From the NCBI RefSeq assembly GCF_026151205.1, contig NC_087072.1:3615375-3679374 (forward strand): a stretch of DNA of 64,000 nt. Reading direction: 5' to 3'. This stretch comes from Bolinopsis microptera. Taxonomy: Eukaryota; Ctenophora; Tentaculata; Lobata; Bolinopsidae. The first letter of the stretch is position 1; every line of letters starts with the position of its first letter. The notes below the pieces were generated by a model that had not been told where the DNA came from, did no database searches, and was given only the letters and a program-made list of their open reading frames with translations. Below are positions 36,301-45,300 of this stretch, one piece after another. Both the position numbers and the translations under genes were made by a program.

Positions 36301-39300
36301 GAAAGTCACACTAAACACCATGGACACTTCATGGGAAGTGTCCATCTCGAAACTAAAGATAAGTATATCGGGAAGGGTGGAGATAAGACCGGTTATTATG
36401 ATAGCTGTGGTTGATATAAAGAATCGTCCAGATTTTATTTTGTGTCTCAAGATAATGATAAACATAAATAAGTAGAGGATGCAGATGGTAAGCATAGGGA
36501 CCAGGAGTAAAATTAGCGGCTCTATCTTTCTTCTTTCTTTGCCGTACGTGCACATTTGGGAATAGTGGCTGTAGTTGAGCTGAGACAATGGGAGTTATTT
36601 ACTATAAGATTACAGACTATGGTTTATTATATTAAATCATGTCGTCATACAAAGATTTGGATATTGTAAGCTTTTGAATAATTCCTTTTGAATAATTCCA
36701 CATAATTCCACACAATACTTAGAATCTTATTGTCATTGAAAGGCCAATAAGTGCCGAAACGTCGATTATTTTATTTAGTTTTCAAGAGTCATTTGCCTTG
36801 TTTCACTCCTTATATTACTGAACACTACAATAATAAAAACTTACGCTCGGCCTTACGAGATCTATAAATAATAACATTTGTCCTTATCTGGCCAGTTCTA
36901 GGTTCTTACCTCTATATTCCCGATACCAAGACTAATAAAATCATACACATTGAGTGTGATGAGCAGGGCCCAAGGAACAGCTATCATGACCAGACTGGAT
37001 CTCTTAGTGACCCATGTAGTGTACTTTTTAGCGAACACTACTGCTAGAAACCTGTCTAATGTAAGGGGCACTAGCACCCACGACAGATTGTTCCTGTAAT
37101 GATTTACAGTTAGATTTATTAAATTGTTTAGTACCTGGTTTTGAATAAATGCGTAAAGTGCACCCAGCGTAATTTCAATTCTCAATTTACATTTTTTTGT
37201 CTGTTCTCTGCAGTTAATTTCATGCGACTTATCGTTAATTTTGCCAAAGTTCACATTTCTTCCTTAATGCAATAAAGAAACTTTAGAAAATCTCATACAG
37301 CACGTTTTTCTCAGCTGGCATTCAAACTTCGGTTGTAGGCAGTATCATTTTACCTACTACTAACTTAAAAAGTGATGATATTAAAGCGTGGATCTGACAG
37401 ATCTGTGTAGGTTGTCCCGCGTCATCCTGATAAGCCACGAAGTTTTTAGTCAGTTCCAGTCCTCTTATCGTTCCAACTATTGATACGAACACATCATTCG
37501 CGGCGACATTTATTATGAATATCGACTGAAGAGTGAATATTGATAATGTTAGGAATTTGTGTCTAAATTTTAAAGCTGTTCATTAAATATCCCAAGCATA
37601 TGTCAATGAAAGTCTGTTGGATAAACTTATCTTAATTTCTGCTCTAAAGTTTCCTATGGTATTTTCCCTTTGATAAGGTACTATAAAACCTTATTTAAGA
37701 TAAAGTTGTATTAAAAATTCCCACAGATAAGACTATCTTCCCTATCTTTCCCAACTGCTTTCTATCTCACCTTTCTATCTGGCAACTTGACAATACCAGA
37801 TAAAAGTAAAACCACCACGCTGGAACTCAGAATAAATCCCAACGCTCCAATAACTGTCAGGCATACCCCCTGAAATAATCCTAATGACTTGACTTACTGA
37901 CTTAACTGACTTAAGTCGGCTTCTTGGTCCGAGCAACTACAATTCCTCGCCACACGTCGCGGTCAAGCATAACAGATCTTATCTCTTCAACACAGGAAAG
38001 GCTGGTGTCCTTCTTAAGCATGTCCAGAAACGTAAGGTGGGGCCTCCCCGGTCTCCTGTATCCATGCTGAGGGTCCCAGAACAGAAGTTGGTTTGCCAGA
38101 AGGTCGTCATGCCTGGCTACATGTCCAGCCAGTCTCATTCTTCTGGAGGCTATCATCGCTGATGGCTTGGGGATGTTGCCGTATAAATCGCTGTTGTTGA
38201 TGATTTGTGGCCAACGTATGTTCAAGGCCATCCGGAGCATTCTAGTGTAGCATCCATTGATCCGCTTAGTCATGGATTGGCTTATCGTCCAAGCTTCAGA
38301 GCCGTACAGGAGTACGGGCTCAACCGTTGCTCGAAAGACACGGATCTTTAAGTCCCTGCGCATTCCAGACTTCCAGGTTGTCTTTAACTGATGACAGGCC
38401 CCCCATGCCTTTGCTTTCCTAACATCAAAGTCCTTCTCCGCACTCATTATTCTGCTTCCAAGGTAGACAAAGTCATCTACTTGCTCTATCTCCTGCCCAC
38501 TTGCTGCTTTAATGACGGTAGAGTCAGACTCAGAGAGATTGACTCTGATGTACTTCGTCTTACTCTCGTTGAGGTGAAGTCCAACGGAGTTAGCAGCCAG
38601 CTCCTAATGTCAAAAGTTTAAATTCAATGTTACGTTATAATTGTTACGAACTTACCAATTGTTACGTTATTAAGTGTTACGAACTTACCAATTGTTACGT
38701 TATAAGTGTTACGAACTTACCAATTGTTACGTTATTAAGTGTTACGAACTTACCAATTGTTACGTTATCAATTGTTACGAACTTACCAATTGTTACGTTA
38801 TAAGTGTTACGAACTTACCAATTGTTACGTTATAATTGTTACGAACTTACCAATTGTTACGTTATAATTGTTACGAACTTACCAATTGTTACGTTATTAA
38901 GTGTTACGTAACGTCTTAGTTTTGCCCAGTCACCATCTTGTTTTAGTAGTAATACAGCTGGGCGCTTCCTGCCTCAACACACAAGAAAAAGGTTCGTTCT
39001 AAGACGATATCTACTCAAATGATAGATTAGATCTTGTTTTACAGGAGCTTAACTTAGGTAATTAGGGAGTGGGACCTAATTGGTCTACTTACATTAACTA
39101 CTCTGAAAGTGTAGAGACTTGTCTCGTTAAGACACGAATCTTGTAAAGAGTCTTGTCCCGCCTTGAGATAAGGAATGGTATTCATCAGTCACTGTCACGG
39201 TCCAACATGTTCACATGACTTAGTTACTTATTCTTTAATTGACATATAGGAAAAAAACATGGTTAAAAACAAATTTTCTTTAAAATCGAACGGCCGAATG

Positions 39301-42300
39301 ATAAGATAACTAACAAGTGAGCTGTGAACACAAAGAAAATATCCAGTAACTAATAACTAGAATACGTACTGGTATTCTGATTCGTACTCCGGTGGTCTCT
39401 CATTATCTCACGTGATCATGTGAGGACACAACAGCGAGTTACTGTTGCAATTTATAACATTTCATTACCTTGTGCCATGGTAATAATACACAAAATATAA
39501 TAACGTCCACATTTCCACAGGTTTTTCAATATTTTCCAGATAATAATTCACCAGCTGCTCAAGGTTAAATTTTGAAATTTTACATGCGGCAGAGATTTGA
39601 GTTGGTTGGTAAAATTACAACAATTTTGTTAAATTTAAAGATCAAAGAGCAGAGCGGCTGTGGTACATCCAGTATGTAAAGAAAGGATGAAATGCTCCAA
39701 TGTGGTTAACAGTAATCTCCATAACAGGAGTAACTGATATCAATCCAGCGTCTAGGAATTTCTGCCGCATGGTCATAAGGTCCATTGTCTACTGTCTAGG
39801 CTGTAGATTATGCGTTAAGATGTGGGTATGTCCGATCCAGTTTTGACATTAAAACCAGCTCAAACCCGCGAGTAATATGTGTTAACACTTCTACTTGACT
39901 TCCTTGTGGTGGTTAATCGCAGCAAAAAATGGGTGTATTGAAACGATCCGGTCAAAATAAATGGGTTATCGAATTTGAATGAATTAAATGTAATTAGTAA
40001 ATATTGTGTCTTATACGCATTATCCTGATTAATATTGTAGTGGTTTAATTAGCTGTAAGTTAATCTGTGCTTGCAGCATGAAGTGGTAGGTGTGACTGAA
40101 TACCATGAACAAGCACTGGATATGATTACAGGTTGTGTGATATATTTATGCGCTCAATTATGAGTTTATGTAATTCACTTACGAATTTCGATTAAGGTCC
40201 AACTCGGTATATTGCCACTTTTTGTGGTACTTAAAATTCTCCTTTTAAGGTCGTACTTTAAGAAAATATGGTAAATATGGCTCTTAAACTGGTTATATTT
40301 TGAGATAACTGGTACTGTGGGAAACAACATTGGTCGTGTCTTCTTCAAACCAGATTGTTATTATGAATACGTCCAATTTAAACGATCGAACATGGAATGA
40401 AAAAAAATGGAGAGTTTTAAATTTTCATCCAAAAATTCTACACTAGTACGTGTCTAGTGTCTACACTAGTACGTGTCTACACTAGTACGTGTCTACACTA
40501 GTACGTATCTATTTAAAAGAGCTAGAAACAAATGAGCAAATGTAGCACCGATAGTACACTGTTACTGGCTTCAGTGTAACCTCCGAACAAAAGACTGCAG
40601 AAACTAACAAGTTGTTGGTCCCACCTGTTCGTCAGCCCTCGTAATCTTCATCACTTGTCCTCGTAATTCCCGTCTTAATCGTTAGGTTATCTGGTTAAGG
40701 AAGGATTAAATCTTTGATATTGTACTAGTACTACATACCCAGATGATACTTTATCAAATAAAGTTAATGTACAGTTTTTTGTAAAAATGTTCACCAAATT
40801 TTGATGTTGAATCATTTCAAACCAGCTATCATTAAAATTCATAGCAATCCAAAAAAGCTGCATTGAACTAGCAGATGTGTATCAGAGTATAAAGTTACCG
40901 TAAAAATAGAATTCAGATCATCCGCACAAAAGCTTAGAGTAAGTACAATTTTTCTAATATTCTCTAATATTAAAGAGGTAATGAACATGACACCCCCTAA
41001 ATATGGACCTTGTACATTCTGACGTAAATACAATACAAATGATGCCACCAGTATAATCAAATACAATGCTAATTGCTAATATGCTGCCAGTTCCTTTAAT
41101 ACTGTCCCCCAGATATCACTTTAAATTAACTCTCATTTCATCGAGATTATTGTATGTATTAGCTGGCTGTGTGGTTTATTGTAAGGGGGGCTTCAAATCA
41201 AATGAGGCATGATGTTTTCTTAGAACCAACTTGTGAAACCAGTGAGCGTATCAAATGTTTTTATTGTGTGCTCTTCCTTCCACATTCAGAGCACATATAT
41301 GCCATGATATTGATACGACAAGCTCATTACGAACAGCTCTCTAGTGGAAGCATCAATGGCACAAGCAGTGCCAGTCTAGCCCTTTGAAACGCCGCCAGAG
41401 CTATTTGAAACACCAATTATCTTACTCCCAGATTTTCTGTTACAACGACATGCACAACTAATATTCGTTATCACCAGTTCTGTTGATCTTGCCAGGTCTG
41501 TCATTAGCTTCCACTTTGACCTTACATTAGGTCACGAATTTCCCCGTATTACATAATTATTTCCATAGTAATATTTTGCATATTCTATGAAAACGTTTAA
41601 TTCTGAGATTTTGATCGTTAATAAAACTGGGAGTATTATTATGTTTCTAGATACCCCTGATCTCGCTCTAAGATCTCGTTCTACAAGCTCCTGATTAAGT
41701 ATAGACTTACAGTGCAGACTCCATGTCCATCAAGTGCAAGCTATTAATTATTAGTGTACATTAGTTGTAGGTTATTGAATTACAGCAGCAGATTTTCATG
41801 AGCCCCACCTTTTGTGTGGTCTCTAATCTTAATGAACATTGAGCGCGGTGTAATTCATTGTTTGATTCAGCTTGGAGAGTTAATACGAGATGTTTCCTTA
41901 ATTCCCTTACATTCTTTGTTGGAACATTACATCTTGGATAAAGTCAAGTTCATTTCTTTATTCTATATGACTGTCAGCCTCTACCATTTCTTCAGTTGTT
42001 TTATGTTGTTGTTTTTTGTTTTGTTTAGGGAGTAAACTTGTCACATAGGTCCAGGATCATAATATAATATGAGCAAGGCGTTGTAAATTAAAATAGGCAG
42101 AGAATATGTAATTAAAATAAACACATAAGTTGTGAAATGGTTAACCCCAGCTAGTAATGAGGGTAATTGTCGAACCGTGTAAACGTGTAGTGCTACACAA
42201 AGACTTAATTATCGTTTATTTTTCGTTTGTTTATTTTGTAGGATGTGTTTCATAATTTTTCTGTTCTCAATTGTTTGCGAACCTCTTTTTATTGAAAGCT

Positions 42301-45300
42301 TTTATTTGAACATTAACCAATCAGACGCAACATATAGGTGCGGTAAAATTTTGCAAACAGAAAATTTCAGTATTTGGTCAATAATGTGATTCCGCACCCA
42401 CCGCACTTATATGTTGCCTCTGTAACCAATCGATATGCTACCGACTGCATCGAGATTTGAGAATCATCAGTTAGATGGCCACCTGATAACATCGAATCTT
42501 ATCATCTTTTCTACCAATTAAACACAGTTGATTTGTAAGGGTTCTTCCCATTTTATCATTTGTATTTTTACCGTTTTATCGACATTTTGACACCAGCTCT
42601 TTTCAAAGGTTTAAACGTATGACTAGTCATTGACTAACCCTGTTCCAAAAGACAGCTATCTGTTATCAAACCCTTTTATATTGACACGGTGTTGCAATTA
42701 CCATCGCTGCCGGTCCCATAATTGAGCTTTAGGAAACGGGCCTAAGTTTGAAAGATTATTATAATTAGCCCCCGGCCCCCGCAGATGATATTAACTCCTC
42801 TCCTCTCCGTACATGATTATCCGGACACGATAAATCTGGTATAATCTGGGTGCTCTAATTAGGCTTTCTCGTACTTGGCTCGTCTTGTTGAGCTGAGCTG
42901 CTAACAGGGTTACAACACACACACTAACCAGCTCTCTTCTCTCCAGGGTAAGGTGCGTGGCTACAATTTGTTGGACTTCCGCCAGACCCCACGTGACATT
43001 ATCTAATCTGTTTCATTGGTTCATTCTGATCTGACCCGTTTGTTGGCCGGACAGTCTGACCTGTTCAAATACACTGTTTCACGCTTTGAGACGGAGCTCA
43101 GATACCTTCTCAAAAGCTTGATATACACTTGAGGACCTCACATTTCTTTGCTCAGACGCAGGCGTGACTGTCACGTGATACCGCGCTTGTAGCAAGTTTC
43201 CCTGCTAACCGGCCCACCTGTGTAAGAGGCGCTGTTAACATTACATTTTTCATTTCTCTACCAGAGTTATCGAGCGTTCACATGTTGTAATTTACTTACC
43301 TGAGATCTCTCACTTGTTATCTTATCGGGATTCGCTGAGCTTTGTATCAAATTACTCCAGTGTGCTCGTTTTAGCGGCACATATTGTTCTACCACCTGAT
43401 AATCAGATCTAGTCCCGCTAATCAAGCTCTCTATTCTACTGCGAGATCCAGTGAGCCGAGGAAGTCTCCGCTATTCGCATCCTGGAAGTTTTGCTGAAGT
43501 CCCAAATATTTCTCCGTAAACTTTGAGGTACAGCCACCGCGACATTCCTGGGAAACTACAATAGTAATCTACCCCCTGCTGTTTTCACTTCCCAGTTCGT
43601 TGTGCTGGTAACAGTAGCGATTTGTTGGCTATGTCTCAGACACTGACCCTTAATTCGTTTGCCGCAGCGTCTGGTGCCCCGTGGAATCCGTATCCAACGC
43701 TAGAGGAAGAGGAATTCTTTACCCACTCTCAGGATGACCAGCCTGAGCATGAGACCTTCTGTTTTGCTGATCAGCTAATGGACATTGACTTTCCCTTGTT
43801 AGATATAAACACTCGGTCACCACAAATCACCTTGCCCACCGTTCAGACTCCTATCAACAGAAAGCGGCCGACCTGGAAGCTGAAGAACGCTTTGTTAACA
43901 GAGGAGTTTCTTCTCAAGAAGTCCATCAAGAAAACGATCAGCTCAACTCCAGCCTCTCCTGACAAGGATGGTCCGTATATTGATGTTCTGAGCGACTCTT
44001 GCTCCAGCATTTCCTCTGAGTCCGACCTGTCCTCTCTCTCTCAAGACTCATTAGACTCGAACGGCAGCTCGCACACATCCTATAATCGGTTCCTCAGGAG
44101 ATCCCCCAACTGGTCTCGTCCCTTCTTCAGCTCCAGAGACAGACGGGAGTCTCGGGACTCTGACTGGAGACCTAAGAAAGAGGTAAAGAAGGAGGGGAGT
44201 TTTGTAAATCCTCGAGAGGAGATGAATATGTTACGACTGTCCTGTACTTGTCAGTCTAGGAACACTGGCAAGTCTCTACACTTGTGGGAGTTCTTGTTGG
44301 AGATGCTGGCTGATAAAAGGATGAAGAGTGTGATAGCATGGACTGGGACTGCTCGCGAGTTCAGAGTGGTCAACAGTCGGGAGGTGGCCAGGGAGTGGGG
44401 GAACAGGAAGAACAAACCCCACATGAACTTTGATAAAATGAGCAGAGCTATGAGGTATTACTACAAGAAGAATATCCTGGCTCACGGCAACAAACAGCGT
44501 TTAGTCTACTCCTTCTGTCAGGAGGCTATTTGTCCTCACTATGAGAAGATCATTAAGCTCGCTCTTAAAACTCGGCCACAAACCCAGGGCTCCTGCCCTC
44601 TTAGTCCCCGGGAAGAACCAGCCAAAGTGTTGGAGACCGCCGCAAGAACCTGGGAACGAGAAACCTCTCCGACAGCACTGAAGAGCAGCTCTGCCTCGTC
44701 TAAAATAAAGAGTGAATCAGAGAAGATTCTGACGGAGAGGCTGTGTCCGGGAAGAAACTTAAGGTTCAGCGTGAAAAAACCAGGGAAACAGGACTGTTTT
44801 AGATCGTGTTGTGAGGGAGCTACAGATAACCTGTCCAGATCCTATCCGCTCCGAGGAGGAGGAGAACCTTCTAGAACGAATAAGACTGGACAATTCCGTC
44901 CCGCCAAAAACACTAGTGTCCCTTCCAATAATCAACCCAAGATAAAAATTAACAGCAATAGACCTAATTACAATGATTGTTTTAAATTTTCATGAATTAT
45001 GTATATTTTACTTCATGCATTCTATGCTGCATGTTTTTAGAATGAATTTAATGAGTGAAGCATAATATTATCATTGCAATGAACCGCAGGTCGGGTTGTA
45101 TGATTTTCTAGGAAATGATATGATGACGTTTTCTAGGTTCGGAATTTCTATGTATGCATTTTTATTCAGCTGTCATATTTTGAATTACCAGGTATTCGAT
45201 TTGTTATTATGTCTATGGTTTTACTGGTTATTCAATATTCCTTCTCGCATTTTCATCACATACTGTAATCCAATTGTCATCTCCAGAAGGTACTAGAATT

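Noticed and set aside
40839-41066. Hydrophobic 75-codon ORF as a third GPCR
   Set aside because: No TM signature motif, no matching exon phases, and none of the 99/161/184 bp exons nearby.
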